A DNA stretch of 64,000 nt from Ammoniphilus sp. CFH 90114. GTDB lineage: Bacteria > Bacillota > Bacilli > Aneurinibacillales > RAOX-1. The notes under the pieces are model-generated. The model saw nothing but the letters and a program-made list of their open reading frames with translations. It was not told where the DNA came from and searched no databases. Each line of letters opens with the position of its first letter. Position 1 is the first letter of the stretch. Below, one piece after another: positions 57,205 through 64,000 of the stretch. The translations under genes and the position numbers were made by a program. Location of the stretch: positions 125,117 to 189,116 of the forward strand of contig NZ_SDLI01000008.1 in assembly GCF_004123195.1 (NCBI RefSeq), given 5' to 3'.

Positions 57205-57229
57205 ATTATAGAAAGATTGCCATAAAGGC

Positions 57230-57262
57230 AATTATCGAAAGAAATCAGTTATGGAAAGAAAT
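57230..57262 (+). repeat. RIT element left inverted repeat
   Basis: The repeat starts AATTATCGAAAGAAATCAG and runs on through TTATGGAAAGAAATT. It matches the complement of 60655-60686 at nearly all positions over about 28 bases and is the likely recombinase binding site. Confidence 0.8.
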
Positions 57263-57360
57263 TAGTGTATATCCTAATATTCAACGAATGTACACTTTAA
57301 TTTGTTTCCATAACACCTCAGAATAGATAGTGAAAGCTAATCTATGGGGGTAGGTAAGCT

Positions 57361-58602
57361 ATGGAAACTATGAAACCGATTGAGGTGCTCGCGGCGGAGG
57401 TCATTGAAGAACTTAAACAATTAAATTACGCATACAACACCCTATGTGGATTCCGGACTTCATTCAACAGGATTTGTGCATTTGCGCGAGATAGAAATGA
57501 AGTCTATTTTTCTGAGAAATTAGGAAAGGAGTATTTAAAAGAAAAATACGGCTGTACTGCAGATTATTATCTTGATGCAATACCTCAAAAAGCAAAACAA
57601 GCCGTCCGATCGATTCGGCTTCTAGGGGATTACCAGCTCCATGGCGTGATCATTCGTAGAATTAAAAAGAAAAAGGGATACATCAAGCCACCACAGTTTG
57701 AGGAAGTTCTAATGGAATACGAGAAAGAATGCAAAAACAATGAATACTCTCTACGTGGAATGCGCAGCAGACTTCAGCGACTATACTTTTTCGTGGATTA
57801 TTTGTCAATGCGAAGGGTAATGGATGTCGGGAAAATCACACCGGAAATCATCAGTAATTATGTCATAAGCATTTTTCCAAACCATGAAAAAAGTATTGCA
57901 GCCATACTGACTGCTCTAAGAGTGTTCTTAAGATTTCTTTACCTTCACGGATACATAGATAAAGACTTATCCCTTAGTGTTCCGAGACAGAATAAATACT
58001 ATTATCCTGCTGTTCCCTCAACTTGGGATCCGGATGAAGTAAAACGTATGCTGGATGCTATTGATCGAGGTAGTCCCTGCGGAAAGCGAGACTATGCGAT
58101 CCTTCTTCTTGTTGCAAAGCTAGGAATACGAGTCGGTGATATAAAGAACTTGAAACTTTATAATCTGAACTGGTCTGCTAAAACCATTACCATCATTCAG
58201 GAAAAAACAAAAGCTGAAGTTACATACCCCATTCTTCATGATGTCGGCTGGGCACTTATTGATTATCTTCAACATGCAAGGCCTGTGTGCGATGCACCGT
58301 ACCTATTTGTTCGCTTGAATGCGCCTTTTGAAGCGTTTGGGGGAAACGCCAATCTCCATAATATTATTACAAAATATACCCGTCGGGCCGGAATTAAAGT
58401 TCCCCGCGGAAAACGGCATGGGCTTCACTCACTGAGACACTCGTTAGCAAGCACTCTTTTGGAGCAAGGAGCATCTCTTGCGGTTATCTCCGAAATCCTA
58501 GGTCATGTGGACTCGAAATCTACTTCGGTGTATCTGCACACGGATCTTAATGGGTTAAAAGCTTGTGCAATTGACCCGGAGGAGGTGTTCCAGAATGACT
58601 GA
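57361..58602 (+). CDS. Tyrosine recombinase RitA
   Basis: The 413-residue protein has a catalytic domain with GIRVGDIKNLKL (first Arg), HSLRHSLASTLLEQG (H-x-x-R), ILGHVDSKSTSVYLHT (His and nucleophile Tyr), and an N-terminal SAM-like DNA-binding half. It is the first of three recombinases of a RIT element that probably act together on the element ends. GGGGGTAGG precedes the ATG. Confidence 0.88.
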   Translation: METMKPIEVLAAEVIEELKQLNYAYNTLCGFRTSFNRICAFARDRNEVYFSEKLGKEYLKEKYGCTADYYLDAIPQKAKQAVRSIRLLGDYQLHGVIIRRIKKKKGYIKPPQFEEVLMEYEKECKNNEYSLRGMRSRLQRLYFFVDYLSMRRVMDVGKITPEIISNYVISIFPNHEKSIAAILTALRVFLRFLYLHGYIDKDLSLSVPRQNKYYYPAVPSTWDPDEVKRMLDAIDRGSPCGKRDYAILLLVAKLGIRVGDIKNLKLYNLNWSAKTITIIQEKTKAEVTYPILHDVGWALIDYLQHARPVCDAPYLFVRLNAPFEAFGGNANLHNIITKYTRRAGIKVPRGKRHGLHSLRHSLASTLLEQGASLAVISEILGHVDSKSTSVYLHTDLNGLKACAIDPEEVFQND

Positions 58603-59581
58603 AAAACAGCAATTTCGGAGTGTTCTTTCCGTTCCAATCGAGGGTTATATCAAAGAAAAGCGGGCTGTGGGCTATAAATTCAAAAAAGGAGCCCAGTTGC
58701 TGAAGAGTTTCGACTCCTTTGTCTACAACCTATGCTTAAAGGAAATTCATCTAACAAAGCAAGTCGTTATAGAGTGGACGGCTCACAAGCCAAATGGGAA
58801 GACATCTACACAATGTGGAAGGATCTCATTGATGCGGGGGTTGGCAGAATATATGAATCGCCTCGGGTATCCTGCATTCATTTATCCCAAAGCGATGGTT
58901 ACCGTAGACCGGTATGCTTACATTCCTTACATATTTTCAAGTGAGGAGATGAAGCGAATACTTGATGTATGCGACCACTATCCGCCAAACGACAGTACGC
59001 CTAGCCGCCATCTGGCTTTACCTCTTTTATTGCGAATCCTCTACGGATGTGGTCTCAGGATATCTGAGGCATTACATCTAACGCTACAGGACATTGATTT
59101 TAACAAAGGATCCTTGTACGTTCGAAATACAAAATTCAATAAAGAAAGAATACTGCCTATGGCAGACAGTCTTACAGAACGATGCCGGAATTATCGTAGG
59201 AATGTAGCTCTGGGACAGATGGGAAACCCTTATTTCTTTCCGTCACCATTCGGTGGTCATTATTCCGAGTCAACCATTTACCAGATCTTTAGAGAGGTGC
59301 TTCGCCAAGCGGGAATTTCCCATTTAGGCAGAGGAAAAGGTCCTCGCATTCATGATTTGCGACATACCTTCGCCGTAAATTGCTTGAAAAAATGGGTTAT
59401 AGAAGGAAAGGATCTTAATAATTGCCTCCCTTACCTTTCCGCCTATCTGGGTCATGAAGACCTGCGCGGAAGTCAAAGATATCTTCGGTTAACTGCAGAT
59501 TTATACCCAGAAATAACATGCAAGATCGAAGAATTCTGTTCACACATCATTCCGGAGGTGGTATGGTATGAAACAGACTGA
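58595..59581 (+). CDS. Tyrosine recombinase RitB
   Basis: This 328-residue recombinase has GCGLRISEALHLTLQDIDFN, HDLRHTFAVNCLKKW and LGHEDLRGSQRYLRLT, with all catalytic residues present. The ATG at 58595 overlaps the RitA stop by eight bases (ATGACTGA) and has GGAGGAGG upstream; a longer frame from 58565 lacks a site. Coupled translation supports joint action with RitA and RitC. Confidence 0.88.
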   Translation: MTEKQQFRSVLSVPIEGYIKEKRAVGYKFKKGAQLLKSFDSFVYNLCLKEIHLTKQVVIEWTAHKPNGKTSTQCGRISLMRGLAEYMNRLGYPAFIYPKAMVTVDRYAYIPYIFSSEEMKRILDVCDHYPPNDSTPSRHLALPLLLRILYGCGLRISEALHLTLQDIDFNKGSLYVRNTKFNKERILPMADSLTERCRNYRRNVALGQMGNPYFFPSPFGGHYSESTIYQIFREVLRQAGISHLGRGKGPRIHDLRHTFAVNCLKKWVIEGKDLNNCLPYLSAYLGHEDLRGSQRYLRLTADLYPEITCKIEEFCSHIIPEVVWYETD

Positions 59582-60590
59582 TTTTGCAAAAACACTCGCA
59601 AGGTACTTGGCAGACTTTCTGCCTGGACAGAGAAACGTAAGCCCCAACACGATCAAATCCTACCGAGATACTTTTAAGCAATTTCTCATGTTCATGCAAG
59701 AAGAACAACGGATCAGGCCAGAAAAGATCACATTTACTTCTGTAACAACACGGAGCATTAAGGATTTTTTACAATGGCTCGAAACCTCCAAAAATGTGAG
59801 CACGAGCACCCGAAATCAAAGATTAGCCGCCATTCATAGTTTCTTCCGCTACGCGCAGACCGAGAATCCAGAAATTCTGTTTGAAAGCCAAAAAATTCTT
59901 GGCATCCCGTTTAAGAAAAAGCAGCAGCAGACAATTCCACATCTCTCTATGGATCAGTTGGCTTATTTGTTCGAACAGCCTGATACATCCACAAAAAGAG
60001 GTCGCCGCGATTTGGCCTTAATGGTTGTCCTATACGACGCGGGCGCAAGGGTGCAGGAATTAATCGATTTAAAGGTTTGCGATGTAAGGTTAGCCCAACC
60101 AGCGATCATCACTTTGAAAGGAAAAGGAAACAAGAAAAGAAATGTCCCGATCATGGCAAAAACTCGAAGTATTATTGAAGGCTACATGGCAGAAAACCAC
60201 CTTCTTGAAAACGGTCGCCAGCAAAGCCCTTTATTTCACAATAGCAGATACCAACCATTTACAAGACCTGGCATTACATACATCCTCGAAAAATATTTCA
60301 AGAAGGCAAAGCAATGTCACGTAGACGAGGTCTTTCCGGATAGGATACACCCTCATATGCTAAGGCATTCAAAGGCACTTCATCTTTTAGAATCTGGTGT
60401 CAATCTTATATACATCCGTGATTTGTTGGGGCATGTCAGTGTGACTACAACAGAGATCTACTTAAAGTTCGATACGGAGCTTAAAAGAAAGGCTTTGGAA
60501 GCTGCCTATCCTCAGGTAGTGAGTAAGGATGCTCCCGCATGGGAGGAAAACACGGATATTCTTCAGTGGTTACAGGATCTTTGCCGCTAA
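59568..60590 (+). CDS. Tyrosine recombinase RitC
   Basis: The 340-residue protein has an N-terminal core-binding domain (SPNTIKSYRDTFKQFLMFMQ), then DAGARVQELIDLKVCDVRLA, HPHMLRHSKALHLLESGVNL and LLGHVSVTTTEIYLKF with the nucleophile Tyr. It overlaps RitB by 14 bases and is the last gene of the trio. Confidence 0.88.
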   Translation: MKQTDFAKTLARYLADFLPGQRNVSPNTIKSYRDTFKQFLMFMQEEQRIRPEKITFTSVTTRSIKDFLQWLETSKNVSTSTRNQRLAAIHSFFRYAQTENPEILFESQKILGIPFKKKQQQTIPHLSMDQLAYLFEQPDTSTKRGRRDLALMVVLYDAGARVQELIDLKVCDVRLAQPAIITLKGKGNKKRNVPIMAKTRSIIEGYMAENHLLENGRQQSPLFHNSRYQPFTRPGITYILEKYFKKAKQCHVDEVFPDRIHPHMLRHSKALHLLESGVNLIYIRDLLGHVSVTTTEIYLKFDTELKRKALEAAYPQVVSKDAPAWEENTDILQWLQDLCR

Positions 60591-60654
60591 ATCTAGTGAT
60601 TATTATGGAAAGATTTTTGGGATTTACTTTCACAATAACCGGGGTTTATCTGAG

Positions 60655-60686
60655 AATCTTTCCATAACTTACTTCTTTCGATAATT
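60655..60686 (-). repeat. RIT element right inverted repeat
   Basis: Its complement starts AATTATCGAAAGAAGTAAG and continues with TTATGGAAAGATT. This is the partner of the left repeat. A further partial copy (ATGGAAAGATTTTTGG) lies inside at about 60605. Confidence 0.8.
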
Positions 60687-61022
60687 TCCAACTCCCGGTG
60701 GACCCAAAAACAAAAGGTTGGTTCCATCCCTGTAAAACGACCGGGCTAGTAAATCACGTATCCTTCGCTCATCTACAGTGGGTTGAGCGTTAAAGTCGAA
60801 TTCACTTAGTGTCTTTACATAGCTAAACCCAGCTTTCTTCACTCTACGGTTCCAGGATGATTCTTTTTTGGAGCTCTCTTCGTAGGATAGCAGGCTGCCT
60901 AAGAAGTCAGCATATGATATACTATTTACAGATGCATCCTCTAAGATGGTATCCAATTGATGAGCAATGCTCTTCCATCCTAGTTGTAGGCATCGCTCTT
61001 GTAATTGATCAAGACACTGCAT
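60687..61022 (-). pseudogene. istB: istB, N-terminal fragment
   Basis: The fragment starts at MQCLDQLQERCLQLGWKS (61022), overlapping istA by 14 bases. It continues through SYADFLGSLLSYEE and LLARSFYRDGTNLLFLGPPG to the middle of the Walker A motif (GPPGVG), where the RIT element cuts it. The rest (KTHLAIG) is at 57204. Confidence 0.85.
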
Positions 61023-62265
61023 AAGGGAAACCCTCCTCTCGGAATCTTTCATAGTATTCTAGAGAGCGAGTTTCTACAGTCGGAGCTTTTTGAACGTGAG
61101 GGGAGGTCGCCAAACCTAGGTCCCCTTGTTCAGGAGCTCCTTTTACTTTAGGGATGTGTTCCGGTCTGTAAATGACTTTTTTGTTCGGGTCCTCGTTTAG
61201 GGTATATTCCGTCAACTTCCTTTCATGATCCCATACCTCAAACCAATCAGGTTGAATCCATTTGATTCGTACTTCTTTAAGGGAGGCATCATAAGGGATA
61301 CTGTACTTCTTGTTATTTACTGTAATATAACCGTTATAGACGACTCGTTTTTCCCATTTTGCCACCGCATAAGGGGCGATGTTCAGTATGGGTAGTAAGG
61401 ATTTCTGTTCATCGAGAAAGCGGGTATCCGGAGCTACACCCGTTGTGCTGTTCGGTTTTGCATTGGCTACCTGTTGCAACCACTGAAGAGCATCTCGATT
61501 CCAAGCCTCCAGATTGGGTTCATGTTTCCGTTGCAAGAAGTTACTGCGGACATACTTAACAGCATTCTCTACCTTGCCTTTCGTTCTGGGTTTTCCCGGC
61601 TGACAGAGATCCACTTGAAACCCATAATACTGGGCAAAATCCGTAAATACAGATGTGAGGATTACCTGTTTTTGTAACCTTTTCTGAACCACGGTTTTCA
61701 TATTGTCGAAAAGAACTCGTTTGGGAACTCCTCCAAAGTACTCGAAGGCTTGTCTCATGCAGCGCAGAAATGTATCCATTTTCATATTGACCACAAAATG
61801 AAGATACTTCTTTCGAGAATAGCCTAGTGTCATAAGAAAACCATAGACTCGTTTCTTCTTTCCATTAAAAAGGCGAATCCCACAATCCATCCAGTCTACT
61901 TGAGCCTGTTCACCCGGTTCCGTTTCATAACGGGGGATAGCTTGTTTTTGCGGAGCTTTTCGAAAAGGCTGCACATAATCCTTTAATAGGGTCTTCCCAC
62001 CTGTATAACCACGAGCCTTAATCTCCTCCAAGAGTACTTCACAGTTCGTCGTTCCTTCTTGAATCCGCATTTGTATGTATTCTTTGTACGGATCGAGTTT
62101 ACTGCCTCTTTTAGGGCGGGTTTGTTTTTCCGGTACCTTTTCACAATACTTTTTGGCTGTTGGCCAGCTGATGTTTAATTCTTCAGCAATAGCCGTAATA
62201 GTCCAGCCTTTCTTTCGATAATCTTGCACCAACCAGAATACCTCCTTCTTTTCTTCGAAGGTCAT
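61009..62265 (-). CDS. istA: IS21-family transposase IstA
   Basis: The 418-residue protein has an N-terminal helix-turn-helix (WTITAIAEELNISWPTAKKY) and a DDE core with Asp124 (QVDWMDCG), Asp187 (VLFDNMK) and Glu233 (KGKVENAVKYVR), followed by the C-terminal beta-rich domain (YITVNNKKYSIPYD). The frame is intact, but the element needs IstB, which is broken here. GGAGAG lies before the ATG. Confidence 0.92.
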   Translation of the reverse strand: MTFEEKKEVFWLVQDYRKKGWTITAIAEELNISWPTAKKYCEKVPEKQTRPKRGSKLDPYKEYIQMRIQEGTTNCEVLLEEIKARGYTGGKTLLKDYVQPFRKAPQKQAIPRYETEPGEQAQVDWMDCGIRLFNGKKKRVYGFLMTLGYSRKKYLHFVVNMKMDTFLRCMRQAFEYFGGVPKRVLFDNMKTVVQKRLQKQVILTSVFTDFAQYYGFQVDLCQPGKPRTKGKVENAVKYVRSNFLQRKHEPNLEAWNRDALQWLQQVANAKPNSTTGVAPDTRFLDEQKSLLPILNIAPYAVAKWEKRVVYNGYITVNNKKYSIPYDASLKEVRIKWIQPDWFEVWDHERKLTEYTLNEDPNKKVIYRPEHIPKVKGAPEQGDLGLATSPHVQKAPTVETRSLEYYERFREEGFPYAVS

Positions 62266-62389
62266 GCTGCTCCTCTCCTTTTTCTGTAAAACTAGTACAC
62301 TACTAATCTACAAAAAAAGAAGAATTTCGACCATAACCTCAAATTTCATGTCGGCGATATTCTAAATTTTAAACTCGGCCGCACCATTT

Positions 62390-62611
62390 TTAAATTTCAA
62401 CTTTGTAGATATCTCCCATTCGTAAATAAAATCGAACTCCCTGCATGACAATGCACCATTCTATGTCCATCTCTAGTTGGCATGGAATGCTATGTTTACC
62501 AATCGAAAGCCCGAACCATTCTCCGCCACGAAGAGGGTATAGGTGACCTTGATGGTGGATGATCCACCGGTTAGCCTGCGAATCGTAGCTCATCTTTCCC
62601 CAGCGCCCCAT
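62390..62611 (-). CDS. DUF5348-like small protein
   Basis: This 73-residue protein (WIIHHQGHLYPLRGGEWFGL, then PCQLEMDIEWCIVMQGVRFY) resembles DUF5348 proteins found beside transposition ATPase genes. Its ATG overlaps the stop of the ATPase gene (TAATG). The IS21 end lies only four bases beyond its stop. The function is unknown. Confidence 0.6.
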   Translation of the reverse strand: MGRWGKMSYDSQANRWIIHHQGHLYPLRGGEWFGLSIGKHSIPCQLEMDIEWCIVMQGVRFYLRMGDIYKVEI

Positions 62612-63411
62612 TAGGACAACTCTCCCTGAATGACCCGCTTGACCATATGGTCGTCAATAATTCGATGACCATTCTGTGCACCATACATGAGACAATGGGT
62701 ACACACTTTATTGATGAGTCTTGCCGAACCACTGGAAAACTGGTAAATGTCATGAATCGCTGCCTCTGAAAAAATATCATGGGTGGCGCCGGCGTAGGCT
62801 AAATGCCGTTTCATATAGGCTTCAACTTCAGCACGGTCGTAATGAGTGAGCTTGCATTGGACATCAATCCGTTGACGGATCGCGGCATACGCTTGCAATT
62901 GAAGACGATCCCATAACTCACTCTGACCCACCAGAATAAGGGCCATCGGACTCTGAGCATCCATCTTCACGTTAAGTAGAAAGCGGACTTCTTCTAGCAT
63001 TTCTCGGTCGAGAAGGTGGGCCTCATCGACCACGACAACGGGATGTAGCCTATGTATTCCTTGCATCAACTCAATTTCTCGATGAAGTTGACGTTTGGCA
63101 TCTCCGCGATAAAATTTGGCCTCACAACCAAGTTGTTCTAGTAACCCTTTGTAAAAATGACGAGGGGTCAGCTTGGAGTCGGATAGGTACAATACCCTTA
63201 ACCTGGAGGTATCTAGGGTTTGGGCGTAACGACGAATGGTGGTTGTTTTTCCCGTTCCACATTCGCCTGTGATCACGGCAAACCATTTTCGTTCCGCTGC
63301 ATACTCCAACCGGCCTAGCGTTTCTTCCAATACCATCGATTCGTAGAGTTCTCCGGTCGGGATATCTCGAGAAAACGGCGTTCGGCTTAACCCATAAAAC
63401 GACTCATACAT
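62611..63411 (-). CDS. TniB/ExeA-like transposition AAA ATPase
   Basis: The 266-residue protein has the ExeA/TniB N-terminus MYESFYGLSRTPFSRDIP, Walker A GECGTGKTT near residue 49, Walker B VVVVDEAHLLD, and the sensor region LILVGQSELWDRL. Its size matches the 271-residue ATPase of Tn552. It would select target DNA for the DDE transposase encoded just upstream, whose gene it overlaps by eight bases. Confidence 0.85.
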   Translation of the reverse strand: MYESFYGLSRTPFSRDIPTGELYESMVLEETLGRLEYAAERKWFAVITGECGTGKTTTIRRYAQTLDTSRLRVLYLSDSKLTPRHFYKGLLEQLGCEAKFYRGDAKRQLHREIELMQGIHRLHPVVVVDEAHLLDREMLEEVRFLLNVKMDAQSPMALILVGQSELWDRLQLQAYAAIRQRIDVQCKLTHYDRAEVEAYMKRHLAYAGATHDIFSEAAIHDIYQFSSGSARLINKVCTHCLMYGAQNGHRIIDDHMVKRVIQGELS

Positions 63412-64000
63412 GACCGTTTTCCTCCTTCCGTACGGAACGGTAAGAGATCACCGGCTTTTGTTGTTCCTGACGTTGTCTCTTTTTCTCGGTAGCGGCCGCC
63501 AATAATCTGGAGGAATCCGCCGGTTGCCATTGGAGGTGGTCCGGTAAAGGAGGGCGTTTTCCTGCTCGTTCCCCAATCACCAGTTCACGAACTCTCCAAG
63601 GGGTGTGACCCTCATATTCAATGGTCAGCTCGGTGATGTCGTTCGGATCATAAACCACATCTACGGTGTAGCCCATAAAAGGGAGACCCACTTCATACTT
63701 TTTCCCCATGAAGTTGATGCATCCAGACTTGTCTACCTTGCGTGGTTCACTATGTAGAAAGGCATCCGCTAGGATTTCCGGATCGACAAAACGTAAGGCT
63801 TTTTTGTCGCTGCGAAAGGCGGTTTCAGGACTCATTTTCTGTTCTAGTGCAGAATGAGACTTGGTTTGGTAACACTCACTAAGCCAGATTTGGAACAACT
63901 CATTGAGCCGATCGAGAGTCTTGGGTTTCTCCAAGGCAGCTTCACTTAGAAAGGAATCTACCACTCGATTGAATCGTTCAACCTTACCCGTGGCCTCAGG
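63404..64000 (-). CDS. DDE transposase, C-terminal part (gene runs off the window)
   Basis: The visible 198 codons start with TGKVERFNRVVDSFLSEAAL, which contains the final catalytic Glu of an integrase-core (rve/Mu-type) transposase. They continue through HSALEQKMSPETAFRSDKKA and the beta-barrel domain FMGKKYEVGLPFMGYTVDVV to a basic C-terminus. With the following ATPase gene it forms a Tn552/Tn5053-like pair. The 5' part lies beyond 64000. Confidence 0.82.
   Translation of the reverse strand, partial: PEATGKVERFNRVVDSFLSEAALEKPKTLDRLNELFQIWLSECYQTKSHSALEQKMSPETAFRSDKKALRFVDPEILADAFLHSEPRKVDKSGCINFMGKKYEVGLPFMGYTVDVVYDPNDITELTIEYEGHTPWRVRELVIGERAGKRPPLPDHLQWQPADSSRLLAAATEKKRQRQEQQKPVISYRSVRKEENGHV

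Larger units (their letters stand above)
57205..60686. mobile_element. Recombinase-in-trio (RIT) element inside istB
   Basis: This insertion of 3.48 kb carries three consecutive, overlapping tyrosine recombinase genes on the plus strand and has inverted repeats near both ends (57230-57262 and 60655-60686). The istB coding sequence resumes exactly on either side with only a short overlap (TCC), so the boundaries are precise. The left end has about 25 extra bases outside the repeat, including TTGCCATAAAGGCAA. Confidence 0.85.
56657..62386. mobile_element. IS21-family element interrupted by a RIT element
   Basis: The ends are diverged inverted repeats. The left (from about 56657: TG, GGCCGG, AGTTTAGGATATAGCC) matches the complement of the right (to about 62386: GGCCGA, AATTTAGAATATCGCC). 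Inside are istA and istB on the minus strand. Without the 3.5-kb insertion the element would be about 2.25 kb, normal for IS21. The exact terminal bases are approximate. Confidence 0.7.

Overview
The window looks like a stretch of chromosome from an endospore-forming member of the Bacillales, in the broad Brevibacillus/Aneurinibacillus/Bacillus range. The reasons are two small Spo0E-like proteins, a T-box-style terminator ahead of a threonyl-tRNA synthetase gene, strong AGGAGG ribosome binding sites, and frequent TTG and GTG starts. The window is crowded with mobile DNA: a Tn7-like transposon, an IS4-group element, IS1182-type, IS66 and IS4/IS231-type wrecks, an IS21 element, a recombinase-trio (RIT) element inside it, and a Tn552-like transposition module that runs off the right edge.

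Left part (1-20 kb). A short, editing-less threonyl-tRNA synthetase is followed by integrase debris and then a Tn7-like element. Its transposition genes are all on the minus strand in the order tnsA, tnsB, a second shortened tnsB-like gene, tnsC, tniQ-A, tniQ-B. The second TnsB has lost the first catalytic aspartate. A divergent XRE regulator shares the promoter region with tnsA. Beyond tniQ-B lies what is probably cargo: a Gabija-like pair (OLD-family nuclease plus UvrD-like helicase), an unknown gene with an acidic tail, and an AAA ATPase with a TOPRIM-like C-terminus. Two decayed copies of one unidentified gene sit on either side of these. I could not fix the transposon ends.

Middle part (20-43 kb). 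After a beta-propeller remnant, a Spo0E-like gene and an IS4-group element comes a nine-gene catabolic operon on the minus strand. In order of transcription it is cupin, four-carbon acid sugar kinase, LacI regulator, alpha/beta hydrolase, class II aldolase, HpcH/HpaI aldolase, and TRAP transporter DctP-DctQ-DctM. Three matching palindromes, one inside a good sigma-A promoter, are likely LacI operators. After IS debris there is a second minus-strand operon: an unknown 562-residue protein, an M19 dipeptidase, a DUF3726-like protein, aldehyde dehydrogenase, an IclR regulator, RidA and a BCCT transporter. It looks like an uptake and breakdown route for a betaine-like compound.

Right part (43-64 kb). 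An aliphatic amidase operon (amiE, AAA+ ATPase, amiS) has a near-perfect sigma-54 promoter. It faces a divergent activator that fuses an AmiC-like amide-binding domain to a sigma-54 AAA+ domain and a Fis-type helix-turn-helix, so sensor and activator form one protein. Further right is a decaying accessory island: an IS4/IS231-type wreck, a replication-relaxation-like protein, an S1-domain pseudogene, and a membrane-protein/metallo-beta-lactamase-fold pair broken by a frameshift and one stop codon. Last come nested elements: a RIT element inserted exactly in the Walker A codons of istB of an IS21 element, which itself sits at the end of a Tn552-like module.
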